Source: Leptospira stimsonii
GTDB taxonomy: Bacteria; Spirochaetota; Leptospiria; Leptospirales; Leptospiraceae
Direction: 5' to 3'
DNA: 64,000 nt
Assembly (NCBI RefSeq): GCF_003545875.1
Contig: NZ_QHCS01000002.1
Location: 631,001-695,000 of the forward strand
Position numbers and translations under genes: made by a program. Positions 35,284-45,036 of this stretch are shown piece after piece. How positions within the stretch are numbered: position 1 is the stretch's first letter; the number at the start of each line of letters is the position of its first letter. The notes beneath the pieces were generated by a model, which saw only the letters and a program-made list of their open reading frames with translations, did no database searches and had not been told where the DNA came from.

Positions 35284-35384
35284 TTACGAAAGGCGAAAAA
35301 AGAAAAGAAAGGTGGTTGCATAATTAAACTAGATTGAGTCCAACGAGGTAGTTGCTTATTTAAACTTGAATTTGCGAGGATGAC

Positions 35385-36149
35385 ATGAGATTTAAGGATA
35401 AAGTAGTTTTAATAACCGGTGGAAACGGCGGGATCGGCTTTGCGACTGCAAAGTTATTCGTAAACGAAGGTGCCAGAGTGATTATAACCGGAAGGGACCA
35501 GTCGACACTCGATTCTTCCGTGAAGATATTGGGACAAAAGGCGCGAGCGTTTCGAGCCGACGTTCTTAACAAGGATGAACGGGAAGTTCTCTTTAAGGGA
35601 ATTCGAGAAGAATTCGGAACGTTAGACGTCGTCTTTGCTAACGCGGGAATTATGAAACCGACGCCGATCGGTTCAACGGCAGAAGATACGTTTGATGAGA
35701 TTCTTCGAGTGAATGTGACCGGTGTGTTTATGACGATACAGTCCGCGCTTCCACTTTTAAAAAGAGGTTCTTCGATTATTTTGAACGGTTCTATTATCAG
35801 TACGATCGGCGCGCCCGGAACATCGGCATATGCGGCGAGTAAAGCCGGCGTTCGTTCGATGACGAGAGTTCTTGCCGCTGAGTTGAGCTCGAAGGGAATT
35901 CGTATTAATATAGTCGTTCCCGGAGCTACGAGGACCGCGATCTGGGGTAAAACGGAAGCGGCTAACGAAAGGCTGGATAAGATCAGCGCTTCCATTCCCC
36001 TTCATAGAATCGGAGATGCGGAAGAGATTGCGAAGGCGGTTTTGTTTCTTTCCTCGGAAGAATCTTCTTATATTCAAGGAGCGGAGATCGTCGTGGACGG
36101 CGGGTCCAGTAGTCTACCGGCAGGCGCGCCGATTTATCTTGCCAAGTAA
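35385..36149 (+). CDS. SDR family oxidoreductase
   Basis: The product is 254 residues, a classical short-chain dehydrogenase: TGGNGGIG cofactor motif at 12-19, NAG at about 87, catalytic Ser in NGSIISTIG, YAASK at about 149, and a C-terminal VDGG. The R following the second strand (GRDQ) favours NADP(H). The HxlR-type regulator starts 52 bases downstream in the same direction and may control it. Substrate unknown. Confidence 0.88.
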   Translation: MRFKDKVVLITGGNGGIGFATAKLFVNEGARVIITGRDQSTLDSSVKILGQKARAFRADVLNKDEREVLFKGIREEFGTLDVVFANAGIMKPTPIGSTAEDTFDEILRVNVTGVFMTIQSALPLLKRGSSIILNGSIISTIGAPGTSAYAASKAGVRSMTRVLAAELSSKGIRINIVVPGATRTAIWGKTEAANERLDKISASIPLHRIGDAEEIAKAVLFLSSEESSYIQGAEIVVDGGSSSLPAGAPIYLAK

Positions 36150-36200
36150 GTTGAATCTCTTAGTTCTATCTTAAACTCGGAAAAGGGAGGGAACATTTAC

Positions 36201-36677
36201 TTGAAGCGCAAAAATCTAGAGGAAGACGATTGCCCGATCGCACGTTCCCTCTCCGAGATCGGAGAGTGGTGGTCGCTCCTGATCTTAAGGGATGCATTCT
36301 TAGGGAAACGAAGATTCGGTGAATTTGAAAAGAGTTTAGGACTTGCAAAGAACATTCTTACTTCCCGTCTTCAAAAATTGGTTTCTCACGGTATATTAGA
36401 AATTGCTCCAGCGTCGGACGGAAGCGCCTATCAGGAATATGTCCTTACACAAAAAGGAAAGGATCTTTTTCCCATTCTTGTTTCTCTCAGACAATGGGGT
36501 GAAAGATATCTTTTCGGTTCTCAAGGGACCAAGCAGATTCTCGTAGACGAACTCAATCAAAAACCGATTCGCAAGATCGAAGTCAGGTCCCATGATGGAA
36601 GAGAACTCAAACCGAAAGACGTGAAACTTCTTTTTCTAGATACAAAACGGAAAACAAAGCCGGCGAAAAAAAAGTAG
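36201..36677 (+). CDS. HxlR-family transcriptional regulator
   Basis: The product is 158 residues with the HxlR winged helix: CPIARSLSEIGEWWSLLILR, FGEFEKSLGLAKNILTSRLQ and a wing ending YVLTQKGKDLFPIL. The single N-terminal Cys in DDCP is the conserved redox- or aldehyde-reactive cysteine of the group. The start is TTG at 36201; I found no ATG upstream in frame. A lysine-rich tail ends the protein. It probably regulates the SDR gene just before it. Confidence 0.85.
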   Translation: MKRKNLEEDDCPIARSLSEIGEWWSLLILRDAFLGKRRFGEFEKSLGLAKNILTSRLQKLVSHGILEIAPASDGSAYQEYVLTQKGKDLFPILVSLRQWGERYLFGSQGTKQILVDELNQKPIRKIEVRSHDGRELKPKDVKLLFLDTKRKTKPAKKK

Positions 36678-36878
36678 AGGATGGATTTATATCGGATCTG
36701 TTTCTTATTTTCGAGTAAAAGGAGAAGAATAGAGGAGAACAAAAAACATTCAAAATTTGTAAAATATTTTCGGCGAATGTAAAAGATCTTTTTCATTGGT
36801 GAAAAATGGGATTTCACAAGGGAATCTACGAATCATTCGTTGTTTGACAAGAGTTCTAACAAAAGGAAATCGATTCCA

Positions 36879-37790
36879 ATGGCCGAAAATCAGTTCAGTC
36901 CTTCTCATTTTGGAATATCTCCGGAAGAGACTCGTTATAAAAGATTCGTAGAATCGATCTATCAAAAGCAAAACGAGGATCCGCATCGTTATGGTGGTCG
37001 TAAAGTCGCGCGGAATTTTATCAGCGAACTTTTTAACATCATTTTTGCGGGGTATTTTTCGGATCTTGTATTTCGAGATATCGCTCACGTGGAAGACAAT
37101 CTTTCCGTTTTTTTTCTTCAAACCAAAAGTAAACTTTATCCCTATCTTTCCAGCCAGGAATCCTCTTTTTCTGAACATCTTACGATCGACGGAGTTTTGG
37201 AAAAGTTCAAGGACGAACTACCTTCCCTTTATGAGATGATTTGGCACGATGCGATCGCCGCTTTTGAAGGGGATCCTGCGGCGGAGAGTGTCAAGGAGGT
37301 CATCCTCGCGTATTCCGGTTTTTATGCGATTGCGGTTCACCGTGTTGCTAACGTTCTTCAGCGGATCGGGGTTCCGATCTTTCCTAGAATGTTAAGCGAA
37401 TACGCGCACGAGAAGACGGGAATCGATATTCATCCGGGTGCTCAGATTGGGAGGTCTTTTTTTATGGATCACGGGACTGGAATTGTGATCGGCGGAACCT
37501 CGGTTATCCATGACAACGTTAAAATTTATCAAGGTGTCACCTTAGGTGCGTTATCCGTAAGTAAAGATATGGCTCTTCTCAAAAGGCATCCTACGATCGA
37601 ACAGAATGTGATTATCTACGCGGGTGCTACCATTTTGGGAGGAGATACGGTGATCGGAAGAAATAGTATTATCGGCGGAAACGCTTGGCTTACTCACGGC
37701 GTTCCGCCATATTCTATCGTGAATCAGAAAAACGAGGTTCGCGTCCGTACTTCAAAAGAATTGGACGACGTAATCGATTTTACGATTTGA
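36879..37790 (+). CDS. cysE: Serine O-acetyltransferase (CysE/EpsC type)
   Basis: The enzyme makes O-acetyl-serine, the direct precursor of cysteine. The product has 303 residues from the ATG at 36879 (AAAGGAA upstream; a TTG at 36840 would add 13). An N-terminal helical domain is followed by HDAIAAFEGDPAA and the left-handed beta-helix with HPGAQIG, DHGTGIVIG and TLGALSV, which carry the catalytic His/Asp pair and CoA-binding loops. The long N-terminus fits the EpsC-like group. It converges with the cysteine desulfurase-encapsulin operon across one shared terminator, and such acetyltransferases commonly accompany family 2A encapsulins. Confidence 0.9.
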   Translation: MAENQFSPSHFGISPEETRYKRFVESIYQKQNEDPHRYGGRKVARNFISELFNIIFAGYFSDLVFRDIAHVEDNLSVFFLQTKSKLYPYLSSQESSFSEHLTIDGVLEKFKDELPSLYEMIWHDAIAAFEGDPAAESVKEVILAYSGFYAIAVHRVANVLQRIGVPIFPRMLSEYAHEKTGIDIHPGAQIGRSFFMDHGTGIVIGGTSVIHDNVKIYQGVTLGALSVSKDMALLKRHPTIEQNVIIYAGATILGGDTVIGRNSIIGGNAWLTHGVPPYSIVNQKNEVRVRTSKELDDVIDFTI

Positions 37791-37807
37791 TATCGGTTGA
37801 AACGAAA

Positions 37808-37839
37808 AATCCGTTCCGATTATTCGATCGGAACGGATT
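37808..37839. terminator. Bidirectional terminator between cysE and the encapsulin operon
   Basis: AATCCGTTCCGAT (37808-37820), loop TATTCG, ATCGGAACGGATT (37827-37839): a 13-bp perfect stem between two convergent stops. T-rich sequence is weak on the plus side (TTCTATATT), and on the minus side the stem is followed by TTTTCG. Confidence 0.8.
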
Positions 37840-37854
37840 CTATATTAGGTAAAT

Positions 37855-39573
37855 CTAAAGTGGTCCGGCCGTTCTTCCTCCCCGCAAATCAAAGAGCGCA
37901 TTTATGAGCGCGTCGATATCTTCGCAGGTATTATAGAGAGCCAAAGAAGGTCTTACCGTACTTTCCAAACCGAAACGACGAAGAATCGGTTGTGCACAGT
38001 GGTGTCCGGATCTTACGGCGATTCCTTCCTGATTCAAAAAACGTCCAACATCTTCCGTCTTGAATCCGTCCAGGACGAAGGAGAGAACCCCGGCCTTTTC
38101 TTTGGCGGTTCCGATCAGACGTAGTCCGGGAACTCTTTGCAATTGAGTCGTACCGTATTCCAAAAGGGAATGTTCGTAGTCCGCAACGTTCTGCATTCCG
38201 ATCTGATTCAAATAATCGATCGCGGCCCCGAGTCCAACTGCGTCGGCGATGTTTCCTGTTCCCGCTTCGAATCGAAATGGGGCAGGTTGATAGACCGTCT
38301 TTTCGAAGGTTACGTCTTCGATCATATTTCCTCCTCCTTGCCAAGGAGGCATGGAGTCCAGAACTTCCGACTTACCGAATAAAACTCCGATTCCAGTGGG
38401 CGCAAAAACCTTGTGTCCTGAAAATACGTAGAAGTCGCAATCGAGAGCTTGTACGTCGATCGGCATGTGTGAGACGGCCTGAGCTCCGTCCAAAAGAACT
38501 TTCGCTCCATATCGATGCGCCTGTTCCACCATTTGAGCGGCGGGAGTAACGGTGCCTAACGCGTTCGAAACTTGAGTGAGTGACACGAGTTTTGTTCTCG
38601 GACTCAAGAGCCTTTCATACTCGGTCAGGATTACTTGTCCTAACTCGTCGACCGGAACCACTTTGAGTCTTGCTCCTTTTTGTGCGCAGAGCATTTGCCA
38701 GGGAACGATGTTCGCGTGGTGTTCCAACCATGTGATGATGATCTCGTCGTCCTTTCCGATATTTTTGACACCCCAGGTTTGAGCCACGAGATTGATCGCT
38801 TCCGTCGCCCCTCTTACGAAGACGATCTCTTTCGTGGAGGACGCATTCAAAAATTTGGAGGTCTTTTCTCTTGCGGCTTCGTACGCGTCAGTCGCTCTTG
38901 CGGCTAACGTGTGCGCACCTCTGTGGATATTCGAATTTTCGTGTTCGTAGAAGGCTGAGATCCGATCGATTACGCTCTGAGGTTTGTGAGTCGTTGCCGC
39001 GTTGTCGAGCCAAACGAGATCTCTTCCGTTTACTTTTTCCTTGAGAATCGGAAAGTCTTTTTTTAAGGAGGCAATATAGAACTTCCCGGAAGAAATATCT
39101 ATGTTAGGAATTACGTTTGGTTGAAAACTAAACGGATCGTTCATCTGAATCCCTTGAGCTTGCGGAACAAAAGAACGGATGTCCTCTAAAAAGGAAAACG
39201 AGGTAGAAAAGGTAGGAGCTGGGATACCCGCATTTGTCGGAGTCAATCCTCCCGGAAAAGAAGGGAGGCTCGTTCCCGGAAGAAATTCTTCCGGGACCCT
39301 TTTGTAATCCGATTCCTTAAAATCTAAACCGTAACCGTTTTGCAGAATTTTTCCCGCATCGAGCGGAGTCGAAGTCTGCGCCTGCGGTTTCGAAGAAGAG
39401 ACTTGATTCGTAAGAATCAAGTCCTCCACTCCACCTCCGTTCGTCGGAAGCGGACCGAAGAGTTCACCAGCTAACGATGCCAAGACGCTAGTATCGATCG
39501 GGCCTTGTAACTCTTTCCCTCCAAGGTTGGAGAAGTCCGATCGATTTACGGAGAAAGGATCACTTATACTCAT
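37855..39573 (-). CDS. Cysteine desulfurase with encapsulin cargo-loading N-terminus
   Basis: The product is 572 residues, about 170 longer than SufS-type desulfurases. Residues 1-165 are Pro/Ser/Gly/Asn-rich and look disordered, and the tetrapeptide DPFS occurs twice (5-8 and 146-149); this is the cargo-loading domain expected for family 2A encapsulins. The catalytic part starts near DFPILKEKVNG (173): PLP-binding H285-H286, D362, Lys388 in SGHK, and the persulfide Cys526 in RSGHHCAQP. It converts cysteine to alanine and enzyme-bound sulfur. Its start lies 14 bases inside the encapsulin gene, so the two are tightly coupled. Confidence 0.93.
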   Translation of the reverse strand: MSISDPFSVNRSDFSNLGGKELQGPIDTSVLASLAGELFGPLPTNGGGVEDLILTNQVSSSKPQAQTSTPLDAGKILQNGYGLDFKESDYKRVPEEFLPGTSLPSFPGGLTPTNAGIPAPTFSTSFSFLEDIRSFVPQAQGIQMNDPFSFQPNVIPNIDISSGKFYIASLKKDFPILKEKVNGRDLVWLDNAATTHKPQSVIDRISAFYEHENSNIHRGAHTLAARATDAYEAAREKTSKFLNASSTKEIVFVRGATEAINLVAQTWGVKNIGKDDEIIITWLEHHANIVPWQMLCAQKGARLKVVPVDELGQVILTEYERLLSPRTKLVSLTQVSNALGTVTPAAQMVEQAHRYGAKVLLDGAQAVSHMPIDVQALDCDFYVFSGHKVFAPTGIGVLFGKSEVLDSMPPWQGGGNMIEDVTFEKTVYQPAPFRFEAGTGNIADAVGLGAAIDYLNQIGMQNVADYEHSLLEYGTTQLQRVPGLRLIGTAKEKAGVLSFVLDGFKTEDVGRFLNQEGIAVRSGHHCAQPILRRFGLESTVRPSLALYNTCEDIDALINALFDLRGGRTAGPL

Positions 39574-40498
39574 GATAGTTGCCTACGTCGACATTCTCCA
39601 AAACTCCGATAGCGTCGTCGGTAAGAATGGCCGCGGAGCAATAAAGAGAAATCAAATAGGATCCGATCGCGGAACGGTTGATCCCCATAAAACGAACCGA
39701 GAGTCCGGGAGTTTGTTCTCCCGGAAGGCCGGGTTGAAAGAGTCCGATCACACCCTGTTTTTTCTCGCCCACTCTCAGAAGAAGAATGTTTGTCTTTCCT
39801 TCGGTCGATTTCGGTTTGCTTTCTCCGTTCACCAAAAGTTTATCGCAAGGAATAATCGGAAGTCCTCTCCAAGTTAGAAATTGAGCTCCGAAAAGGGAAA
39901 CGGTAGCGGGAGGAACACCTCTGCGTGTACATTCTCTCCCGAACGCCGCGATCGCTAAAGGATGTGCCAAGAAGAAGGAAGGCTCTTTCCATACTTTCGT
40001 AATGAGTTCGTCCAAGTCGTCCGGGGTAGGTGGTCCTTTGCGAGTGGAAATTCTTTGATTCTTGGATGCGTGTTTCAGAAGACCGTATTCGTCGTTGTTG
40101 ATGAGTTCGTTTTCCTGACGTTCTTTTACGCTTTCGATTGTTAAGCGAAGTTGTTCTTTGATTTGATCGTGTGGGGTGCTGAACAGATCGGATACTCTCG
40201 TGTGAACGTCGAGAACGGTGGAAATTGCACTGAGAGTGTATTCCCTCGGTTGTTCTTCATAATTGACGAAGGTTTCCGGTAGAGGTTGTTCGTCCTTCTG
40301 TCCGCACAGAACGTCTACGCTCGTATTGTCCTTGACTCGGTTGACTCTGAGTGTTCCGGATTCAAGCGGTTTCCAGTCTAAGAATCGGACGAGCCAGCGT
40401 GGCGTAATCGCTCCGTACTGGGGTGCTGTTTTGGTTGTGTTCGCTAATTTGCGTGCGGCGTTATCGCCGAGGGAATGTTGTACGGTCGTATCAGCCAT
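39560..40498 (-). CDS. Family 2A encapsulin shell protein (SrpI-like)
   Basis: From the ATG at 40498 the product is 312 residues, with TTAGGAGACATCGGC just upstream; a TTG at 40570 would add 24 residues and has no ribosome site. The sequence is very close to what I remember of Synechococcus SrpI: KTAPQYGAITPRWLVRFLDW, LDVHTRVSDLFSTPHDQIKE, FFLAHPLAIAAFGRECTRRG, LSVRFMGINRSAIGSYL. It is a HK97-fold protein that self-assembles into a T=1 nanocompartment. With the cargo desulfurase it forms a two-gene operon. In characterised homologues the shell holds cysteine desulfurase and stores elemental sulfur. Confidence 0.95.
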   Translation of the reverse strand: MADTTVQHSLGDNAARKLANTTKTAPQYGAITPRWLVRFLDWKPLESGTLRVNRVKDNTSVDVLCGQKDEQPLPETFVNYEEQPREYTLSAISTVLDVHTRVSDLFSTPHDQIKEQLRLTIESVKERQENELINNDEYGLLKHASKNQRISTRKGPPTPDDLDELITKVWKEPSFFLAHPLAIAAFGRECTRRGVPPATVSLFGAQFLTWRGLPIIPCDKLLVNGESKPKSTEGKTNILLLRVGEKKQGVIGLFQPGLPGEQTPGLSVRFMGINRSAIGSYLISLYCSAAILTDDAIGVLENVDVGNYHEYK

Positions 40499-41624
40499 GC
40501 CGATGTCTCCTAATTTTAAAAATCCAGTTCGGACTTGTTCTTGAACATTGAGTTTCTTATTTACAGACAAAACATATCGGCTTCATTCTTTAACTCGAAT
40601 GCATAGAATATTGCACATTTGTATAATATATTATGGATTCTTTAAGTCTTTGAATTTTTATCCGATAATCGCCTTGAATGCGTTTTCATGCTTATTATCC
40701 GCTCTCAAAATGAAAATCATTTTTTAAATGTTTTGTTTTGTTTGTGTATTTTTTTGAGGAATTGAGTTTGATGAATAGTATATTATATAAATCGCATACT
40801 CTCTTTTCTTTCGGTTGCGGATCTTTCCGATTTATCATTCATCTGTTTCCGCTTTGAGAAAGGAAAACGTTTATAAGAAGAATAAAGATCCATTATAAAG
40901 GAATTTGTTTCTTTGTTTGTTGATGAATTTATAACGAAGGCTTCTTTCGTTATCTAAGAATCGAATCGTCCGTTGTGGAAGTGCTTCATTTGGACGTAAG
41001 CTTTGTTCGTAAGAGGATTTCTTTCGGAATACCAAAACTTGAATTTTCGATTTGCATTCATCAGAGGATTCGAAAGCTTCTGCTTCTTCGTTCAAAAGGA
41101 AAGTGAACAAGAATTCTCTTTGAGAAACACAAAACGAACTCTTTTCTATATTGTAACTTATCTCCTGAAGTAGAACGAGCTTCGATTGAATGGAAAATGG
41201 AATCCGATTTTACACAATTTGGAAACGCGAGAAGGATTCGATTCTTGTTTTGGTTTCGTGGATTTCGAACGCTTTGCGCGAAAATTCTTCGCAAAAAGAG
41301 AGCGATCAAAGAAAGAAAAATTTTGTTTGGAAAAGGGGGACATCCTTCTGCGTCCATTCTTAAGAAGTTAAGAAACGGTAAAATCAATCGACCGACTCCT
41401 CACGAGAATCGGAAAAAGATCCGGAATCTTTTGATACTTTGCAACTTCGAATCGAATTTTGTGTTCTCCGAAAATGTCCGTGAAACCAATGGAAAACGAA
41501 TTCTTTGGACTTTTGCGCTTGACCGTTCCTTCCTTTGAATCGAGAATCTACGGCGTTTCAACCGGTCCTTTTTTATCGATTCGGCAAAGGGAAACGGAAT
41601 GAAATCTTCAGTTTGAAAGCAACG
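40499..41624. other. AT-rich intergenic region upstream of encapsulin and of the histidine kinase
   Basis: About 1.1 kb separates the two divergent genes. Small open frames (for example 41197-41538 plus, 40871-41110 minus) have no recognisable domain and are Arg/Lys/Phe-rich. The left part, very AT-rich around 40590-40760, is the probable encapsulin promoter region. I see no clear CysB- or PerR-like palindrome there. Confidence 0.45.
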
Positions 41625-43844
41625 ATGATCCATATCCTTCAGACCATTTTAGAACAGGCGCACGCTGGGTATTGGGAAAAGAATTTTCTTAAAGACACGA
41701 GTTATCTTTCGCCGGCTTGGAAATCCATGCTCGGTTATGAAGATTTCGAATTGGAAGATTCGATTCGCGCCTGGCAGTCGCTTATATTACCTGAGGATAT
41801 AGATCTCATCCGAGACGAATTCCAAAATTATCTCAGAGCAAATACCAATCAACTCTATGAGACCGATATTCGTTTTCGACATCGAAACGGATCGATCGTC
41901 TGGTTTCGATGCACATGCAAACTTGTGGAAGTCGACTCTAACGGAAAGCCGGTTCTACTGTTAGGAACGTATTTCAATATCACCGAATCGAAACGAATCG
42001 AATCCGAATTGAAGCTTACTTTGGATCGTCTCGCGCTTGCAACGAAAGCCGCGAAAGTCGGAATCTGGGATTTGGATCTGATCGATGACCGTCTTTCTTG
42101 GGACGAGGCAATGTACGCATTGTATGGCGTGAAAGCCGATACCTTTTCCGGCGCTTATGCGGCTTGGGAGTCAGGCCTTCATCCCGAAGATTTGGAACGT
42201 TGTAGAATCGAACACAAAAATGCCCTGGAAGGAATCAAAGACTTTGATATGGAGTTCCGCGTCATTTGGCCGGACGGATCCGTTCGACACATCAAGGCGA
42301 TCGCCATCGTTCAGAGAATGGCATCGGGTAAACCGTTTCGAATGGTTGGAACGAACTGGGATATCACCGAACATAAAAACGCGGAAACCGCGTTGAAAGA
42401 AAGTTACGAATTAACAAAGGTCTTTATCGAAAAAGCGCCTTCGGCGATCGCGATGTTCGATACGAACATGTGTTATATGGCGGCCTCGCAACAATGGTTG
42501 GCTGACTACGGATTAATCGGAACCGAAATAATCGGACATTCTCATTATGAGATTTTTCCGGAGATCGGAGAAGAATGGAAACAAATCCATAGGGAATGTT
42601 TGAACGGAAAGGTTCAACGAAGAGATGAAGAATTATTCGTTCGCAGAGACGGAAGTTCTCAGTGGATAATCTGGGAAGTTCGCCCCTGGTATCGAGCACA
42701 GAACGAAGTAGGCGGTATTCTAATGTACACCGAAGACATCAGTGCGCTGAAATACAAAGAGTTTGAAAGAAGTCGGCTGGAGGAAATTCTAACACGAACA
42801 AACGAGGCGGCGCAAATCGGTTCTTGGGAATTGGATCTGGAAACTAATACAAGAGTTTGGAGTAAAGTAACTAAAAAGATTTTCGAATTGCCGGAGGACC
42901 ATACTCCAACAAGTGAGGATGTTGCCCGTTTTTTTAAGAATGAATCCGAGAGAAAACGTTTCGCGGACATAGTTGCCGAATCGATCGAGACGGGAAAACC
43001 ATTCGATTTCGAAGGAGAAATCGTCACAGATAAAGGGAACGTCGTTTGGACCCGTTCGATCGGGAAACCGGAATACCTGAACGGAAAGTGTATTCGCGTT
43101 TCCGGAACCTTTCAAAATATCCAGGAACAAAAAGAAAGGGAACTGGCGCTTCAGGGAACTTTGAAAATCGTAAACGATCAAAACGAAAGACTATTAAATT
43201 TTGCTCATATTGTTTCGCACAATCTCCGTTCTCACGCGGGAAATATCACGATGCTTCTTAAAATATTGGATGAGGCAACGACGGAATCAGAAAAGGAGGA
43301 AATGATCCGTTATATCGAAAAAGCCTCGGACAGTTTGATGGATACGGTTCTGAATCTGAACGAAGTCGTTTCGATTCAGACGAATAAGAATATTCAAAAT
43401 ACCGAAATTTCTCTTCGCGAATATATAGAGAAGGTATCCCAAACGATCAGCGGAGAGATACAGAAATACAATGTTCGGATTCAAAACCTGGTTTCGGAAT
43501 CGGTCAGAGTGAAGTGTAATACGTCCTACATGGAAAGTATTCTTCTAAATTTTTTGACCAACGCGATCAAATACAGACATCCGGAGAGAATTCCCGAAAT
43601 CACACTCAACGCTGAGCGGCAATTGAATCGTCTTGTTTTGAGTATACAAGACAACGGGCTTGGAATCGATCTGAATAAAAACGGGGATAAACTTTTTGGA
43701 ATGTACAAAACGTTTCATAATAATCGTGACTCAAAAGGAATCGGACTGTTTATCACAAAAAATCAGGTGGAAGCGATGGGTGGAAGAATCGAAGTGGAAA
43801 GTGTTTTAAATCAGGGAACAATCTTTCGGATTCTCTTTCTCTAA
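41625..43844 (+). CDS. PAS-domain sensor histidine kinase, soluble, four PAS domains
   Basis: From the ATG at 41625 the product is 739 residues with no membrane segment. Four PAS/PAC units occupy about 1-125, 132-255, 265-385 and 393-512 (for example AHAGYWEKNFLKDTSYLSPA; KVGIWDLDLIDDRLSW; APSAIAMFDTNMCYMAAS; AAQIGSWELDLETNTRVWSK). The phosphoacceptor region is HIVSHNLRSHAGNI (His near 531), followed by the ATPase N box NFLTNAIKYR, G1 box DNGLGID and G2 box KGIGLFIT. No response regulator is nearby, so it is an orphan kinase. The start at TTG 41535 is possible but has a non-conserved extension. Confidence 0.88.
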   Translation: MIHILQTILEQAHAGYWEKNFLKDTSYLSPAWKSMLGYEDFELEDSIRAWQSLILPEDIDLIRDEFQNYLRANTNQLYETDIRFRHRNGSIVWFRCTCKLVEVDSNGKPVLLLGTYFNITESKRIESELKLTLDRLALATKAAKVGIWDLDLIDDRLSWDEAMYALYGVKADTFSGAYAAWESGLHPEDLERCRIEHKNALEGIKDFDMEFRVIWPDGSVRHIKAIAIVQRMASGKPFRMVGTNWDITEHKNAETALKESYELTKVFIEKAPSAIAMFDTNMCYMAASQQWLADYGLIGTEIIGHSHYEIFPEIGEEWKQIHRECLNGKVQRRDEELFVRRDGSSQWIIWEVRPWYRAQNEVGGILMYTEDISALKYKEFERSRLEEILTRTNEAAQIGSWELDLETNTRVWSKVTKKIFELPEDHTPTSEDVARFFKNESERKRFADIVAESIETGKPFDFEGEIVTDKGNVVWTRSIGKPEYLNGKCIRVSGTFQNIQEQKERELALQGTLKIVNDQNERLLNFAHIVSHNLRSHAGNITMLLKILDEATTESEKEEMIRYIEKASDSLMDTVLNLNEVVSIQTNKNIQNTEISLREYIEKVSQTISGEIQKYNVRIQNLVSESVRVKCNTSYMESILLNFLTNAIKYRHPERIPEITLNAERQLNRLVLSIQDNGLGIDLNKNGDKLFGMYKTFHNNRDSKGIGLFITKNQVEAMGGRIEVESVLNQGTIFRILFL

Positions 43845-43881
43845 ATCGTAAAATGAAAATCGGAAAACGAAGAGGAAATGA

Positions 43882-44289
43882 ATGAATCTTGAAGAGAATA
43901 AACAGATCGTAAGAAACTACTTTCAAAGAATGAATGAAAAACGATTTTCTCAAGCAGTAGAATTGTTAAGCGACGATTTGGTCTGGTGGATAATAGGCAG
44001 GACAAAGGTTTCGGGTAAGAATGATAAACGAACCGTTCAACTCGGTTTCAAGTTACTACACAGGACGTTTTCCGATTTCCACTTTATACTCCACGACTTT
44101 ACTGCCGAAGAAAATCGTGTTTCTCTGACAGCGGAATCGAAAGGAAGGCATTCGAACGGAAAACTCTACAACAATCACTACCATTTTCTTTTTACGATCG
44201 AAAACGGAAAGATACAAAGCGCCAAGGAATATCTAGACACGGAACACGCGATTTGGATCGAACAACCCGAAACCGAATCAATCACTTAA
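43882..44289 (+). CDS. SnoaL-like/NTF2-fold small protein
   Basis: The product is 135 residues with the nuclear transport factor 2 pattern: N-terminal helix NKQIVRNYFQRMNEKRFSQA, then VELLSDDLVWWIIG, and strand VSLTAESKGRHSNGKLYNNH with FTIENGKIQSAKEYLDT. This matches SnoaL-like polyketide-cyclase relatives, a broad fold used by many isomerases. It starts 38 bases after the kinase gene behind AGAGGAAA, so it may be co-transcribed. Function unknown. Confidence 0.75.
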   Translation: MNLEENKQIVRNYFQRMNEKRFSQAVELLSDDLVWWIIGRTKVSGKNDKRTVQLGFKLLHRTFSDFHFILHDFTAEENRVSLTAESKGRHSNGKLYNNHYHFLFTIENGKIQSAKEYLDTEHAIWIEQPETESIT

Positions 44290-44393
44290 GAGACGTGGAG
44301 TGCACGGGAGTGTAAATCTGACAGGAAAGAATCGTAACGTTCGAAAATATTTTTTAACCCGTTATTCCGTTTAGCCAATCTAACATCTACACT

Positions 44394-44957
44394 ATGAAAA
44401 TTCTCGCGATTTCCGGAAGCCTCCGGTTTCAATCTACAAACTCCGCATTACTTCGTGCCATCGCAAAAGTGGCGCCTCCCGAAATGGAAATTATCACCTA
44501 TGAAGAATTAGGTGAACTTCCTCATTTTTCTCCGGATATCGACGGAGAACGTTCACCGGCGGTGGTCGTGCGTTACCGGGAAGCGCTCAATAACGCGGAC
44601 GGTGTTTTGATCTGCACTCCGGAATACGCGCACGGAATTCCGGGCGTGTTAAAAAATTCCTTGGATTGGGTAGTCGGCTCGGGAGAATACGTGGACAAAC
44701 CGGTGATGGCTTTAAGCGCGTCTCCTTCTTATATGGGCGGTGATAAAGCGCACGCCTCTCTGCTTCAAACCCTACGTGTTATGAACGTAACGGTTGTAGA
44801 TCCTGCCTCTTTTTGTGTTACACTCGCGCGTAAAAAAATGAACGAGCAGGAAGAACTCGTGGATACGGAAACGAAGGAAACCTTTAGAAACGCGTTTGCC
44901 GATTTTGCGAAGGCGATTCATTCCTCCCTCGAGAAAAACGCGGCAAAAGAGGCGTAA
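44394..44957 (+). CDS. NADPH-dependent FMN reductase family protein
   Basis: The product is 187 residues, flavodoxin-like. The FMN phosphate loop is SGSLRFQSTN at 7-16, and the second flavin-binding block is TPEYAHGIPGVLKNSLDW at about 81-98. These match the NAD(P)H:quinone/azo/chromate reductase (ChrR/YieF) group, which reduces quinones or aromatic nitro and azo compounds with two electrons. Transcribed alone; the next gene is on the other strand. Confidence 0.88.
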   Translation: MKILAISGSLRFQSTNSALLRAIAKVAPPEMEIITYEELGELPHFSPDIDGERSPAVVVRYREALNNADGVLICTPEYAHGIPGVLKNSLDWVVGSGEYVDKPVMALSASPSYMGGDKAHASLLQTLRVMNVTVVDPASFCVTLARKKMNEQEELVDTETKETFRNAFADFAKAIHSSLEKNAAKEA

Positions 44958-45036
44958 CGGACTCAGAGCCTCAGGCAATACTCTTTACAAGAACAAAGAG
45001 AAAAGCAATAACAAAGGAAAGGCATCCGAATTATTA

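Noticed and set aside
36840..36878. TTG start for cysE at 36840
   Set aside because: ATG at 36879 has a better ribosome site and the extra 13 residues are not family-like.
41197..41538. Open frame between encapsulin and histidine kinase
   Set aside because: Arg/Lys-rich translation without domain; looks like chance.
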